64,000 nt of DNA. Origin: SIG299 sp964541485 (lineage in GTDB: Bacteria; Bacillota; Clostridia; Lachnospirales; Lachnospiraceae). The stretch spans positions 1 to 64,000 of the forward strand of contig CAZIQL010000007.1 of NCBI GenBank assembly GCA_964541485.1, read 5' to 3'. Below are positions 49,169-58,262 of the stretch, piece by piece. Below the pieces are notes generated by a model that saw only the letters and a program-made list of their open reading frames with translations, ran no database searches and had not been told where the DNA came from. A program made the position numbers and the translations under genes. Each line of letters starts with the position of its first letter. Position 1 is the stretch's first letter.

Positions 49169-49228
49169 AGTATAGCAAAAAAATGAGCGAGTTTTCAAGA
49201 AGATTTACAAAAAAATGAGCGAGTTTTC
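49169..49228 (-). promoter_or_regulatory. Promoter of the DUF4143 ATPase with a duplicated 21-bp element
   Basis: On the minus strand -35 TTGAAA (49193-49198), 18-bp spacer, -10 TATACT (49169-49174). The 21-bp sequence at 49176-49196 recurs exactly at 49208-49228, 32 bp (three helix turns) upstream. One copy fills the spacer, so a bound protein would block the promoter. Confidence 0.75.
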
Positions 49229-49284
49229 CGTGTTATTTTACATTTTTCGCATAAAAAAGTGCGGGTACGCTTTTGAGACCATCC

Positions 49285-49479
49285 TTATTTCAATCGGTAT
49301 CTGCTACCGTTTCTTTCCATGATATGCTCTGAAATCATATCTCGGCGGATTGTACAGAAATCGTCATGAAACTGAAGAATCTTATCATTGACTTCTTTTT
49401 CCTCATACTCTTTCCCACACTCAAATACCTTTGCAATTTCCTCCAGACAAATGCGTTGCTTCCCGCTGCTTTTGCTCAT
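49285..49479 (-). CDS. DUF2087 domain protein, 64 aa
   Basis: The start is ATG 49479 (AGGAGAGG upstream). The chain reads ICLEEIAKVFECGKEYEEKE, then VNDKILQFHDDFCTIRRDMI and MERNGSRYRLK, the DUF2087 domain. This is a winged-helix-like fold mostly found as the C-terminal part of ArsR-type regulators, here alone. It may bind RNA or DNA, or partner another regulator. It has a near-consensus promoter with two overlapping palindromes in the leader. Confidence 0.8.
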   Translation of the reverse strand: MSKSSGKQRICLEEIAKVFECGKEYEEKEVNDKILQFHDDFCTIRRDMISEHIMERNGSRYRLK

Positions 49480-49504
49480 CAATTACCTCTCCTTTTTGTT
49501 TAGA

Positions 49505-49556
49505 TAGATATCTAATTAGATGTTTTGAGTATACTACTAGCAAAAGATTCTGTCAA
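49505..49556 (-). promoter_or_regulatory. Promoter and palindromes of the DUF2087 gene
   Basis: On the minus strand -35 TTGACA (49551-49556), 17-bp spacer, -10 TATACT (49528-49533). TCTAATTAGA (49511-49520) and TAGATATCTA (49505-49514) overlap just past the start point and look like operator sites. Confidence 0.75.
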
Positions 49557-49660
49557 TATTTCATTTTGATATTCATCAAATTAATTTGTCCGTCTGAAGA
49601 TTCCGCTCTGAGGTAGTGTTGGCTTAGTGATATTAGCCTAGTTGCCAGACCTATTTTTCG

Positions 49661-49685
49661 TTGACAATACAACTTTTTGTTGTAT
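49661..49685 (+). promoter_or_regulatory. Promoter/operator of the orphan HTH gene
   Basis: -35 TTGACA (49661-49666) is followed by ATACAAC-TTTTT-GTTGTAT (49667-49685), a perfect inverted repeat filling the spacer; a -10 (TATTTT) overlaps its end. This is a typical autorepression layout. Confidence 0.7.
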
Positions 49686-49716
49686 TTTAAAGATAATTCT
49701 ATATAGGAGGGATCTT

Positions 49717-50016
49717 ATGCCTTTTACTCAAATTGATATTCAAGAACAGATTACAGCACGTCAAAACGAATCGGAAGAATTTAAAAAGTTATGGAATGAA
49801 AGTCGGGAAGAGTACCGGCTTATAGGTGAATTCATTGCCCTCAGAAAGCAGGAACAGCTTACACAGAATCAGATTGCTGAGCGTACCGGCATTAAACAGC
49901 AGGTTCTCTCCCGTATGGAGAAAAGAGAAAACAGCCCTTCCCTGCGCATGTTTTGCAATGTTCTTCAGGCGATGGGATACGAATTGCAAATTGTAAGAAG
50001 AAAAGATGCGATATAA
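49717..50016 (+). CDS. HTH (XRE/HigA-like) transcriptional regulator, 99 aa
   Basis: The start is ATG 49717 (GGAGGGATCTT). The HTH occupies residues 35-90: GEFIALRKQEQLTQNQIAER, KQQVLSRMEKRENSPSLRM, then AMGYELQIVRR, the layout of HigA/RelB-side antitoxin regulators. The N-terminal part (EEFKKLWNESREEY) is a dimerising helix often seen in such antitoxins. No toxin gene is next to it: upstream is a divergent DUF2087 gene and downstream a terminator. An orphan antitoxin-like repressor is the simplest view. Confidence 0.82.
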   Translation: MPFTQIDIQEQITARQNESEEFKKLWNESREEYRLIGEFIALRKQEQLTQNQIAERTGIKQQVLSRMEKRENSPSLRMFCNVLQAMGYELQIVRRKDAI

Positions 50017-50052
50017 TAAATAACCACACAAGATATTTCATTGGCTGCTAAA

Positions 50053-50090
50053 AAGCCCATGCATATTTAGTTATAAAAATGCATGGGCTT
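50053..50090 (+). terminator. Terminator of the HTH gene
   Basis: A 12-bp perfect stem AAGCCCATGCAT/ATGCATGGGCTT (50053-50064 with 50079-50090), loop 14, then TATATCTT. Confidence 0.75.
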
Positions 50091-50159
50091 ATATCTTAAA
50101 TGTGGTTTACTATCAAAAACTGCAAGTTTTAAGTGTGTTGTAGAATTGAGATTTGATTT

Positions 50160-50750
50160 TTAAAAATTTCTATCAAATTCTTTTACAACTCCTCTATTGA
50201 GTTCATCATTATATATATCTGATTCATAGTACCTGCCACCATAAGCACTTGCTAAATAATCTGGTACTAACTCCATTCCCATAAATGCAGGATAATTGTA
50301 CCCCTCAGAATCTGTGATACCAAATATAGAAGCTTCCTTAAATCCGAACTGCGGATAATACTCAGGTCGACCAAAGAATAAAATAGCACCATATCCTAAT
50401 TGTTTTGCTTTATCAATCATACTATTTATAAGCGCCTTCCCTATACCTTTCCGTTGGTATTCCGGCAAAACGCTAATTGGACCAATGTTCAAAACAGGAG
50501 TTATTCCATTTAATGACCGAACTTCCCCCTTACTACAAATAATATGACCTACTAAGTTTTCCTCAACCGTAGCAACTAAACTTAAATCAAGAATGCCATC
50601 TCTTTTTCGCAATTCATTAACCATCCAATGTTCGTAAGGACAACCAATTTCCCCACGTTTAATTCTTTCCGGATATGCAAATGCACTTCTGGTAACTTCT
50701 TCTACTCGACGGTAATCTCTTTCGTTTTCTAATCTGATTATAATATTCAT
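50160..50750 (-). CDS. GNAT-family N-acetyltransferase, YhbS-like, 196 aa
   Basis: Begins MNIIIRLENERDYRRVEEVT. The acetyl-CoA loop is VLPEYQRKGIGKALINSMID (about residues 93-112), followed by AILFFGRPEYYPQFGFKEAS, the hallmark of the YhbS/predicted acetyltransferase group. The C-terminal part (GMELVPDYLASAYGGRYYES) fits the same group. Substrate unknown. Ribosome site GGAGAAAC precedes the ATG. Confidence 0.9.
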   Translation of the reverse strand: MNIIIRLENERDYRRVEEVTRSAFAYPERIKRGEIGCPYEHWMVNELRKRDGILDLSLVATVEENLVGHIICSKGEVRSLNGITPVLNIGPISVLPEYQRKGIGKALINSMIDKAKQLGYGAILFFGRPEYYPQFGFKEASIFGITDSEGYNYPAFMGMELVPDYLASAYGGRYYESDIYNDELNRGVVKEFDRNF

Positions 50751-50875
50751 TATGTTTCTCCTTTTCTTCAGGAGTTACTCATAGAGCCTCCTGCTCGTGT
50801 TATAAATTTTCATTATTATATCAACCCTGCCTTTCCTTAATTATATTTATTATACGCTTACGCAATATAAACAAC

Positions 50876-51190
50876 TTAAACAACTTCAAATTCATGCGTG
50901 CTTTCAGACTCACCAGAAGACCGAAAGCTCCCGACTTCTTTATCAAACAAGCCTATCCATGGACTAAACTGCGAATCGATATCATATTTCTTCTCTGACA
51001 CCGTACAAAATGCTAATAATAAATCGCCATCTACAAGTAACAGTACCTTAGCAAAAGAACCTATTTTTTCATGCAATGAATTTGATTTCAATAATTCATA
51101 CAAATATTTACCTGAACGCCAGTCTGTTTTGGCAATTTGTTCTAACCAATAGTTTCTGTTGTTACATTCAAAAAAATCTATGACTTTCAT
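50876..51190 (-). CDS. Truncated GNAT-like protein, 104 aa
   Basis: MKVIDFFECNNRNYWLEQIA, then SFAKVLLLVDGDLLLAFCTV and FSPWIGL are the first half of a familiar GNAT subgroup, in which FVYTFPEYRGHRYAG should follow. Instead the frame turns into FDKEVGSFRSSGESESTHEF and stops, so the acetyl-CoA-binding half is lost. It is probably inactive. Its start overlaps the stop of the gene at 51187 by 4 bases, so it is translated, if at all, from that mRNA. Confidence 0.55.
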   Translation of the reverse strand: MKVIDFFECNNRNYWLEQIAKTDWRSGKYLYELLKSNSLHEKIGSFAKVLLLVDGDLLLAFCTVSEKKYDIDSQFSPWIGLFDKEVGSFRSSGESESTHEFEVV

Positions 51191-51735
51191 TTTATCAAGT
51201 ATTCCTCAGTAATATATTTATCTGTCCAAAGCTGAGCTTCTATATAGTGCATACCTGTTGCTTTCCTAAAAGCATCAAAATTGTTACCATACTTCAGTAA
51301 TTGCTCTTTTATATCCTCCATTGTCAGTAATTTTACACTTCCGCATTTCTCGTATTCAGCCCCACTATCCCCTATTGTAAAACTAATATGACAAGGCAGA
51401 ATATCCTGTAAACGCAATCTTGATTCTATTCCTTTTCCAAACCAATCAAGAAGATAATCGCTTCCTTCTATTACAAAAGAGAGCGGATGTTTTTCTTCTG
51501 GCATACCACCTAATTCAATGAATTGTGAATATAAATATTCATCTTGTTTTTTACGCAATGAATAATAATTTTCGAAATCTGCAAATCGATAAAAAGCTGT
51601 AGTTTCAGGATGCGATTCCGCAAACGTAGCAGCCAATGCAAATGCTTCTTTTAGGGGAAGCCTCATTATATTCATTAATGGAATACAATCTGGATAACAA
51701 TAATTAACAAGAATTAGTTCATCAAATGTCTTCAT
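51187..51735 (-). CDS. Hypothetical protein, 182 aa
   Basis: Cytosolic, with no signal or membrane segment. The sequence (MKTFDELILVNYCYPDCIPL; LKEAFALAATFAESHPETTA; PLSFVIEGSDYLLDWFGKGI; ending DKYITEEYLIK) is evenly mixed and codon use looks coding. I do not recognise the family. It is followed by the truncated GNAT gene with a 4-base overlap. The ribosome site ahead of ATG 51735 is weak (AATATGAATG-type, no clear GGAG). Confidence 0.6.
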   Translation of the reverse strand: MKTFDELILVNYCYPDCIPLMNIMRLPLKEAFALAATFAESHPETTAFYRFADFENYYSLRKKQDEYLYSQFIELGGMPEEKHPLSFVIEGSDYLLDWFGKGIESRLRLQDILPCHISFTIGDSGAEYEKCGSVKLLTMEDIKEQLLKYGNNFDAFRKATGMHYIEAQLWTDKYITEEYLIK

Positions 51736-51883
51736 TCATATTCTCCATCAGCTTCAAATTTATCGAACTGTTTTACAAATTTCTTAACTCATTATAACAT
51801 AATTCATTCAACAAAAATAGCCTCTATATCATGTCCCATTTAATATATAGGGGTTGCGTTTAACATCCTCTTTTCTACAGTCT

Positions 51884-51911
51884 AAGAGCCGATTCCTTCG
51901 AACCGGCTCTT
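51884..51911. terminator. Hairpin after tldE
   Basis: AAGAGCCG/CGGCTCTT with an inner TTC-CTTC-GAA (51884-51895 with 51900-51911). No long T-run follows on either strand, so termination is likely but not certain. Confidence 0.5.
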
Positions 51912-51935
51912 CCATTATACATTATTCTTTAAACT

Positions 51936-53285
51936 TTACTTCCCTGCAATCGTCATTTCCTTCACCAGCACACAAGGCGAACCGCATCTGCTTGCTCCAA
52001 GCGCAAACGGACTAAATTTTAAGTCCTCGCCCACAGCTACGATGTCCTTTAATAAGCTGAAGAAGTTACCGGACACTGTAATGCTCTTGACCGGAGTCGT
52101 CTTTTTGCCGTCTTCAATACGGAAACCACTGGCTGCTAACGAGAAATCACCTGTGATTGGGTTCGCACCTGCATGCATACCCTCAACGCTGGTTACATAA
52201 ACACCATTTCCGGCCTGTGCCATGATATCCTCCAAAGTACCCTTCACCGGATTGATGAAGAAGCTGTACGGACGGATACCTACGGTGGATGCGTAGGATG
52301 CCTTTGCACCGTTACCTGTTGTCTTAACTCCTGCTGCCGCAGCCGTCTTTAAGTTGTGAAGCAGTGTCGTAAACTTACCGTTCTCAATGACATTCTTCTT
52401 ATAGGTAGCAACACCTTCTGCGTCGAATGTACACTTCACCAGTGCATCGCTCTTCATTGGGTCATCGGTCAATGTAATAATGTCTGCCGCAATCTGCTCG
52501 CCCTCTTTTCCTTTTAATAAGGAAAGGCCCTTCTGTGCTGCCTCTGCGGAGAACACGGAGGAGTACGTCGATAACATGGACGCCATTACCTTGTTGGAGA
52601 AAACAACCGGATACTTGCCGCTTTCTACCGGAGTTGCACCCATAGTTTCTACTGCATCCTTTACTGCTTCCTTAGCTACCTTCTCGATATTAAATGTCTC
52701 CATCTTACCGGAAACCACATCCATACCGTCAAACATTTCACCGTTCTCTGCAACCACTGCCATACCGTATGCAAATGCAAATTTGGCATCATCCTGTAAA
52801 TCAAGTCCGTTGGAATTGTAAAGTGCACTCTTAGCTTCCATATATCCGGCTGCCGCCTGTGTGCCGTCTACGACACGGTTATCTGTCGCATATAACTGGT
52901 TCTGGATAGCAAGTGCCAAATCAATCAGTTCTGCCGATGTCGGTGCCTTTGTTTCTTCCTTTTCATAGGTGGCATAAGTATCACCCTTTGTATGGATAAA
53001 CGCCATATCTTCACTCTCAATGGAACCTGCATTTTCGAGTGCACGCTCCACTAAAGATGCTGCCTCTTCCAAAGACATATGCTCTGTGGAAGCGTAGCCC
53101 ATCTTACCGTCTACCAGGCACTTAAAGCATACGCCAAGGCTGTTACTTGTTGTGAAGCCTTTAACCTCTGTCTTAAAAATCTCGGTCTGAGTCTCTGCGG
53201 ACTCGCTGTAATATAATTCGTAATCCTTTACCTGCTTTGCTTCGGCTGCCGCAATGACTGCCTGCTTAAATTCTGTATAATTCAT
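51936..53285 (-). CDS. tldE: TldE/PmbA-family protein, 449 aa
   Basis: Full-length member of the TldD/PmbA family, second gene of a pair with tldD (stop and start 1 base apart). The chain starts MNYTEFKQAVIAAAEAKQVK and shows EMFDGMDVVSGK, KNVIENGKFTTLLHNLKTAA and GANPITGDFSLAASGF. It lacks HExxH, as TldE subunits do; TldD carries the zinc. The heterodimer digests unfolded or modified peptides, for example microcins and CcdA in Escherichia coli. No such peptide gene is next to it here. Confidence 0.93.
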   Translation of the reverse strand: MNYTEFKQAVIAAAEAKQVKDYELYYSESAETQTEIFKTEVKGFTTSNSLGVCFKCLVDGKMGYASTEHMSLEEAASLVERALENAGSIESEDMAFIHTKGDTYATYEKEETKAPTSAELIDLALAIQNQLYATDNRVVDGTQAAAGYMEAKSALYNSNGLDLQDDAKFAFAYGMAVVAENGEMFDGMDVVSGKMETFNIEKVAKEAVKDAVETMGATPVESGKYPVVFSNKVMASMLSTYSSVFSAEAAQKGLSLLKGKEGEQIAADIITLTDDPMKSDALVKCTFDAEGVATYKKNVIENGKFTTLLHNLKTAAAAGVKTTGNGAKASYASTVGIRPYSFFINPVKGTLEDIMAQAGNGVYVTSVEGMHAGANPITGDFSLAASGFRIEDGKKTTPVKSITVSGNFFSLLKDIVAVGEDLKFSPFALGASRCGSPCVLVKEMTIAGK

Positions 53286-53286
53286 A

Positions 53287-54666
53287 TTAGCGACCTCCTA
53301 CTGTAATGGATGATACACGGATGAGCGGCTGACCAACATCAGTTGGGATGCTGCCGGAGGAAGCACCGCACATACCCTGGCCGCGGTCTAAGTTCTTGCC
53401 TACCATATCAATGTTCATTATAATATCGGAGCCCTTACCTATTAAGCTTGCGCCACGTACCGGCTCACAGATTTCACCATTTCTTACAATGTAACCTTCC
53501 GCTACGGAGAAGTTAAACTGTCCGGTCAGCGGATTGACCGAACCGCCGCCCATCTTCTTTGCATACAGACCATATTCGATGGAGGAGATAATATCCTTAT
53601 CTTCATCGTCACCTGCTGCAATATATGTATTCGTCATACGGGAGGTTGGCTCGTACTTATAGCTCTGTCTGCGGCTGTTACCGGTGGATGGCATACCCAT
53701 ACGTCTGCCGTTTAACTTATCTACCATGTAGGACTTTAAGATACCGTTTTCAATGAGGACATTCTTCTGAGACGGAGTACCCTCATCGTCAATATTAATG
53801 GAGCCCCAGCCGTTTGGAATCGTACCGTCATCGATAGCCGTAACCTTAGGATTTGCAATCTGCTGACCAAGCTTTCCTGCAAATACAGACTGTCCGAGTG
53901 CCACACAGGACGCCTCCAGACCATGGCCGCATGCTTCGTGGAAAATAACACCACCGAATGCATTTTCAATGGCAACCGGCATCACACCGGCATCGATGTA
54001 ACCTGCGTTAATCATGGTAATTGCCTGTCTTGCTGCCTCTTCACCGACTTCCTTTGGTGGGAACATCTCAAACAGTTCCATGCCGACTCTTGCACCAGGA
54101 GAGCAGCTGCCGGTCTGGTTTTCACCGTTCTTGCTTGCAATTGCACTGACTGCGATTCTCGTACGAATCTGACGGTCCTCTGCAAAAAGACCTTCGCTGT
54201 TTGCAATCATGATGTTATGGTCTACATCAAGAAAGCTACCTGTCACCTGAGAAATATCCTGGTGATAGTTCTTTGCGGTCAGACACGCTTCCCGCAAAAA
54301 ACCAATCTTTTCTTTATTCTCTACAGATGCAGGAACAATCCTTACCGGATGGATATCTCCAAATCTTCTCTCCCTAAGCACTACATTGGCTACCTTGCCT
54401 GTCCCACCGAGTGCATCCGCTACTCTTCTTGCACATGCAAGTACTGCGCCTCTCTCTAAAGAAGAAGCCGAACCGGAAATGCATCTGGTGCCCTTAAAAA
54501 TACGGATACCAACACCTGCAATTACCGCATCTTCAATCTTGTCTACCTTCGCAGAAACCATCTGAATCGCCTTCTGATTCGTATGCTCTGCGAACACTTC
54601 TGCATAATCTGCACCGGTGGATAATGCAATCCCCAGTGCCTCTTTTACGAGATTTTGTGATAACAT
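53287..54666 (-). CDS. tldD: TldD-family metallopeptidase, 459 aa
   Basis: The zinc motif HEACGHGLEA (residues 240-249, HExxxH form) and the following Cys in the C-terminal part, GQGMCGASSGSIPTDVGQP, agree with TldD. Conserved strands such as NAGYIDAGVMPVAIENAFGG and KMGGGSVNPLTGQFNFSVAE are visible. It acts with TldE in the cytosol. Its start is 23 bp after the clpB stop with AAGGAG upstream, so the pair may be co-transcribed with clpB and heat-induced. Confidence 0.94.
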   Translation of the reverse strand: MLSQNLVKEALGIALSTGADYAEVFAEHTNQKAIQMVSAKVDKIEDAVIAGVGIRIFKGTRCISGSASSLERGAVLACARRVADALGGTGKVANVVLRERRFGDIHPVRIVPASVENKEKIGFLREACLTAKNYHQDISQVTGSFLDVDHNIMIANSEGLFAEDRQIRTRIAVSAIASKNGENQTGSCSPGARVGMELFEMFPPKEVGEEAARQAITMINAGYIDAGVMPVAIENAFGGVIFHEACGHGLEASCVALGQSVFAGKLGQQIANPKVTAIDDGTIPNGWGSINIDDEGTPSQKNVLIENGILKSYMVDKLNGRRMGMPSTGNSRRQSYKYEPTSRMTNTYIAAGDDEDKDIISSIEYGLYAKKMGGGSVNPLTGQFNFSVAEGYIVRNGEICEPVRGASLIGKGSDIIMNIDMVGKNLDRGQGMCGASSGSIPTDVGQPLIRVSSITVGGR

Positions 54667-54689
54667 ACTATCTTATCTCCTTTTTTCTT

Positions 54690-57272
54690 TTATTCCACAT
54701 TTGCGGTTAATTCCTCATCTGCCGCATCCAGCACAATTGTCTGTCCCGGTGCCACCATATCCGATAAAATCAGACGGGCACTCATTGTCTCCACGGTCTT
54801 TTGCAAGTAGCGCTTTAGCGGTCTTGCACCGTAAGCAGGATCATATCCTCTTTCGATGGCAAGCTCCTTTGCACGTTCCGTCATGCGGATTGCAATCTCC
54901 TTATCTGCCAGTCTGCGATTAAGATCAGAAATTAACAAGTCCATGATACCACAAATATTCTCTCTTGTCAGTGGTCTAAAAGTAATAATTTCGTCCAGAC
55001 GGTTTAAGAATTCCGGGCGGAAATGAGCACGCAGTTCATTCATGACAAACTGAATATTTTCCTCAGCGATGCTGCCGTCTTCTCTGACACCGTCAAGCAG
55101 ATACTGCGAGCCGATATTGGACGTCATGATGAGAATTGTATTCTTAAAGTCCACCGTGCGTCCCTGAGAGTCCGTCACACGACCGTCATCCAAAATCTGC
55201 AGCATCACGTTAAACACATCCGGATGCGCCTTCTCAATCTCATCAAACAGCACGACGGAATATGGCTTTCTGCGGACTGCTTCGGTCAACTGACCGCCCT
55301 CTTCATAGCCCACATATCCCGGAGGCGCTCCGATGAGTCTGGATACCGAATACTTCTCCATATATTCACTCATATCAATACGCACCATGTTCTGTTCATT
55401 GTCAAACAGACTCTCTGCCAATGACTTTGCAAGCTCGGTCTTACCAACACCGGTCGGGCCAAGGAACAAAAACGAACCGATTGGTTTCGTCGGGTCCTTG
55501 ATACCTGCCTTGGAACGAAGAATCGCATCTGCCACCTTCTCTACTGCCTCATCCTGACCAATCACACGCTTGTGAAGCTCCTTATCTAACTGCAAGGTCT
55601 TATTTCTTTCGCTTTCTGTCAGCTTTGCAATCGGAATGCCGGTCCAGCGGGACACAATCTTTGCGATTTCTTCTTCATCCACATTTTCATGGACAAGCGT
55701 GTGTCCTTCCTTTGCAACCCGTTCTTCCTCTGCCGCGAGCAGCTTCTTGATTTCCGGCAGCTTACCATACTTTAACTCCGCTGCCTTATTTAAGTCATAA
55801 TTACGCTCTGCCATTGCAATTTCCTGATTCACCGCCTCTAGTTCCTCACGAAGCTTCTGGACGCGCTCTACGGACGCTTTTTCATTGTCCCACTTTGCTT
55901 TCTCCACCGAGAACTCCTCGCGCAGCTCCGCCAGCTCTTTCTGAAGATTAGAAAGTCTTTCCTTACTCAGACGGTCATCCTCTTTTTTGAGTGCTGCCTC
56001 TTCAATCTCCATCTGCATAATACGACGCTTCACATCGTCAAGCTCTGTCGGCATGGAATCGAGCTCCGTCTTAATGAGTGCACACGCCTCATCCACCAAA
56101 TCAATTGCCTTATCCGGCAGGAAACGGTCCGAAATATAGCGGTTCGACAAGGTTGCTGCTGAAACCAATGCACCATCGTTAATTTTGACTCCATGATAGA
56201 CCTCATAACGCTCCTTTAAACCACGCAGAATCGAAATCGTGTCTTCCACGGTCGGTTCGTCCACATGTACCGGCTGGAAACGCCGCTCCAGTGCTGCATC
56301 CTTTTCCACATACATGCGGTATTCATTGAGTGTGGTTGCTCCGATACAATGCAACTCACCTCTGGCGAGCATCGGCTTTAGCATATTGCCGGCATCCATC
56401 GAGCCTTCTGTCTTTCCGGCTCCGACAATCGTATGCAGCTCATCTATAAATAAAATAATCTTTCCGTCGCTTTTTTTAACTTCCTCAAGAACCGCCTTTA
56501 AACGCTCCTCAAACTCACCACGGTATTTTGCTCCCGCAACAAGTGCACCCATGTCCAGTGCAAACAAGGTCTTATCTTTGAGTCCCTCCGGCACATCCCC
56601 TGCCACAATACGCTGAGCAAGGCCTTCGACCACTGCCGTTTTACCGACACCCGGTTCCCCGATTAAGACCGGATTGTTCTTTGTCTTTCTCGATAAAATA
56701 CGGATGACGTTACGGATTTCAGAATCTCTTCCAATGACCGGGTCGAGCTTCTGTGCTCTGGCACGCTCGACTAAATCATAGCCGTATTTTTCCAGCGTAT
56801 CATACGTAGCCTCCGGGTTATCCGATGTCACCCTCTGATTGCCGCGGACCTCAGAAAGCACCTGCAAAAAACGCTCCCTGTCAATACGGAAGGTCTTAAA
56901 CAGCTCCTTTAACTCCCTGCCCGCATGCTTTAATAAGCTTAAGAACAGATGCTCCACCGATACATACGCATCGCCCATCTGCTTTGCTTCGTCCTCTGCA
57001 TAAATCAGAACTTTATTCAAATCATTACCGACATATACCTGTCCGCCGGATACCTTCGGTCTCTTATTCAGTAGTCCCGTCAGCTGCGCAGTAAATACTT
57101 CCGGCGCAATCTCCATTTTTTCAAATAACTTGGCAATCAGGCTGTCTTCCATCTTCAACAAACTATAGAGCAAATGCTCCGGCACCAGCTCCTGATGCCC
57201 ATAATCATACGCGAGCTTCTCACAATCCTGCACCGCCTGTACCGACTTTTGCGTAAATTTACTGATATTCAT
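54690..57272 (-). CDS. clpB: Chaperone ClpB (disaggregase), 860 aa
   Basis: The N-terminal Clp-N repeats (residues 1-140, KFTQKSVQAVQDCEKLAYDY) are followed by AAA-1 with Walker A GEPGVGKTAVVEGLA near 205-215 and the Walker B region LFIDELHTIVGAG. A ClpB-specific coiled-coil middle domain (about 400-520) and AAA-2 with GPTGVGKTEL follow. The IGF/L loop of ClpP partners is absent, as in ClpB. It resolves protein aggregates with DnaK. AAGGAAGGG lies ahead of the ATG. Its promoter overlaps a CIRCE element. Confidence 0.97.
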   Translation of the reverse strand: MNISKFTQKSVQAVQDCEKLAYDYGHQELVPEHLLYSLLKMEDSLIAKLFEKMEIAPEVFTAQLTGLLNKRPKVSGGQVYVGNDLNKVLIYAEDEAKQMGDAYVSVEHLFLSLLKHAGRELKELFKTFRIDRERFLQVLSEVRGNQRVTSDNPEATYDTLEKYGYDLVERARAQKLDPVIGRDSEIRNVIRILSRKTKNNPVLIGEPGVGKTAVVEGLAQRIVAGDVPEGLKDKTLFALDMGALVAGAKYRGEFEERLKAVLEEVKKSDGKIILFIDELHTIVGAGKTEGSMDAGNMLKPMLARGELHCIGATTLNEYRMYVEKDAALERRFQPVHVDEPTVEDTISILRGLKERYEVYHGVKINDGALVSAATLSNRYISDRFLPDKAIDLVDEACALIKTELDSMPTELDDVKRRIMQMEIEEAALKKEDDRLSKERLSNLQKELAELREEFSVEKAKWDNEKASVERVQKLREELEAVNQEIAMAERNYDLNKAAELKYGKLPEIKKLLAAEEERVAKEGHTLVHENVDEEEIAKIVSRWTGIPIAKLTESERNKTLQLDKELHKRVIGQDEAVEKVADAILRSKAGIKDPTKPIGSFLFLGPTGVGKTELAKSLAESLFDNEQNMVRIDMSEYMEKYSVSRLIGAPPGYVGYEEGGQLTEAVRRKPYSVVLFDEIEKAHPDVFNVMLQILDDGRVTDSQGRTVDFKNTILIMTSNIGSQYLLDGVREDGSIAEENIQFVMNELRAHFRPEFLNRLDEIITFRPLTRENICGIMDLLISDLNRRLADKEIAIRMTERAKELAIERGYDPAYGARPLKRYLQKTVETMSARLILSDMVAPGQTIVLDAADEELTANVE

Positions 57273-57360
57273 TGCAATCCCTTCCTTTCGTTACGCTCTC
57301 TTTCTCCATTTTTCCCACTGTATTCTCATTCAAAACAAGAAATTCCCTCTTGTTGATTTC

Positions 57361-57403
57361 GTTATAACACGAATTGTTAGCACTGTCAAGAGGTGAGTGC
57401 TAA
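57361..57403 (-). promoter_or_regulatory. clpB promoter with CIRCE (HrcA) operator
   Basis: On the minus strand -35 TTGACA (57384-57389), 17-bp spacer, -10 TATAAC (57361-57366). TTAGCACTG-N9-GAGTGCTAA (57377-57403) is a CIRCE element with a single mismatch, overlapping the -35. So HrcA represses clpB, and perhaps tldDE, until heat shock. Confidence 0.92.
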
Positions 57404-57505
57404 TCAAGTTTATAAAAGTTTTCTTGCTATTTTGCCTCTTCTTCTGTATTATAAACCACAACAGCAATTATTATGAACAAAAAGAATGGGAGGAGAATAA
57501 TAGAA

Positions 57506-58219
57506 ATGACATTAAAGGCTATTTTATTTGATTTGGACGGCACCCTGCTTCCAATGGACCAGGAGAAATTTATGAAGCTTTACTTCGGAGGTCTTGCAAA
57601 GAAGCTTGCCCCTTACGGCTATGAACCACAAAAGCTGATTGATGGCATCTGGGCAGGAACTGCTGCCATGGTAAAAAATGATGGCAGCCGTACGAATGAG
57701 GATGCCTTTTGGGATACCTTTGAGAAAAGCTACGGAAAGCCGTGCCGTCAGGACGAGCCGGTATTTGATAATTTCTACCGGAATGAATTTATTGCGGCAA
57801 AGGATGCCTGCGGCTATGTCCCGGAGGCAAAAGAGATTGTGGATTTTCTGAAGGAACAGGGTGTTACCGTTATCCTCGCAACCAATCCTCTTTTCCCTAG
57901 TATCGCTACCGAAAACCGAATTGCCTGGGCAGGCCTTTCTACAGAGGACTTCGCACTTTTCACTACTTATGAAAACAGTTCCTTCTGTAAGCCAAATCCA
58001 AAATATTATGAAGAGATTTTAGAGAAGTTTAACCTTGACCCGACAGACTGCCTGATGGTAGGAAATGATGCAACGGAAGATATGATAGCAGAAACACTCG
58101 GTATGAAGGTGTTTTTACTGACAGACTGCCTGCTGAATACGAAGAATCTGGATATTTCAAGATATCCTCAGGGCGGATTTGCAGAATTAAAATTATATTT
58201 AAATAGTTTATTATCCTAA
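57506..58219 (+). CDS. HAD-family hydrolase, 237 aa
   Basis: I start at ATG 57506 (GGGAGGAG upstream). The HAD motifs are ILFDLDGTLLPMD (motif I, residues 5-17), VILATNPLF (motif II), a Lys in SFCKPNPKYYEEI (motif III) and LMVGNDATEDM (motif IV). A helical cap (about 18-90) is present. Likely a phosphatase acting on a small phosphorylated metabolite; the exact substrate is unknown. Divergent from clpB. Confidence 0.9.
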   Translation: MTLKAILFDLDGTLLPMDQEKFMKLYFGGLAKKLAPYGYEPQKLIDGIWAGTAAMVKNDGSRTNEDAFWDTFEKSYGKPCRQDEPVFDNFYRNEFIAAKDACGYVPEAKEIVDFLKEQGVTVILATNPLFPSIATENRIAWAGLSTEDFALFTTYENSSFCKPNPKYYEEILEKFNLDPTDCLMVGNDATEDMIAETLGMKVFLLTDCLLNTKNLDISRYPQGGFAELKLYLNSLLS

Positions 58220-58229
58220 AGAAAAGTTC

Positions 58230-58252
58230 AGGGGCTGCATGATGCAGCCCCC
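58230..58252. terminator. Hairpin between the HAD gene and the lipoprotein gene
   Basis: GGGGCTGCAT/ATGCAGCCCC around a single G; both convergent genes end here. Weak T-run on either side. Confidence 0.6.
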
Positions 58253-58262
58253 TTCCTAATTA

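Noticed and set aside
49717..50016. Toxin-antitoxin pair
   Set aside because: The HTH protein looks like an antitoxin, but no toxin-like ORF lies on either side; the DUF2087 gene is divergent and not toxin-like.
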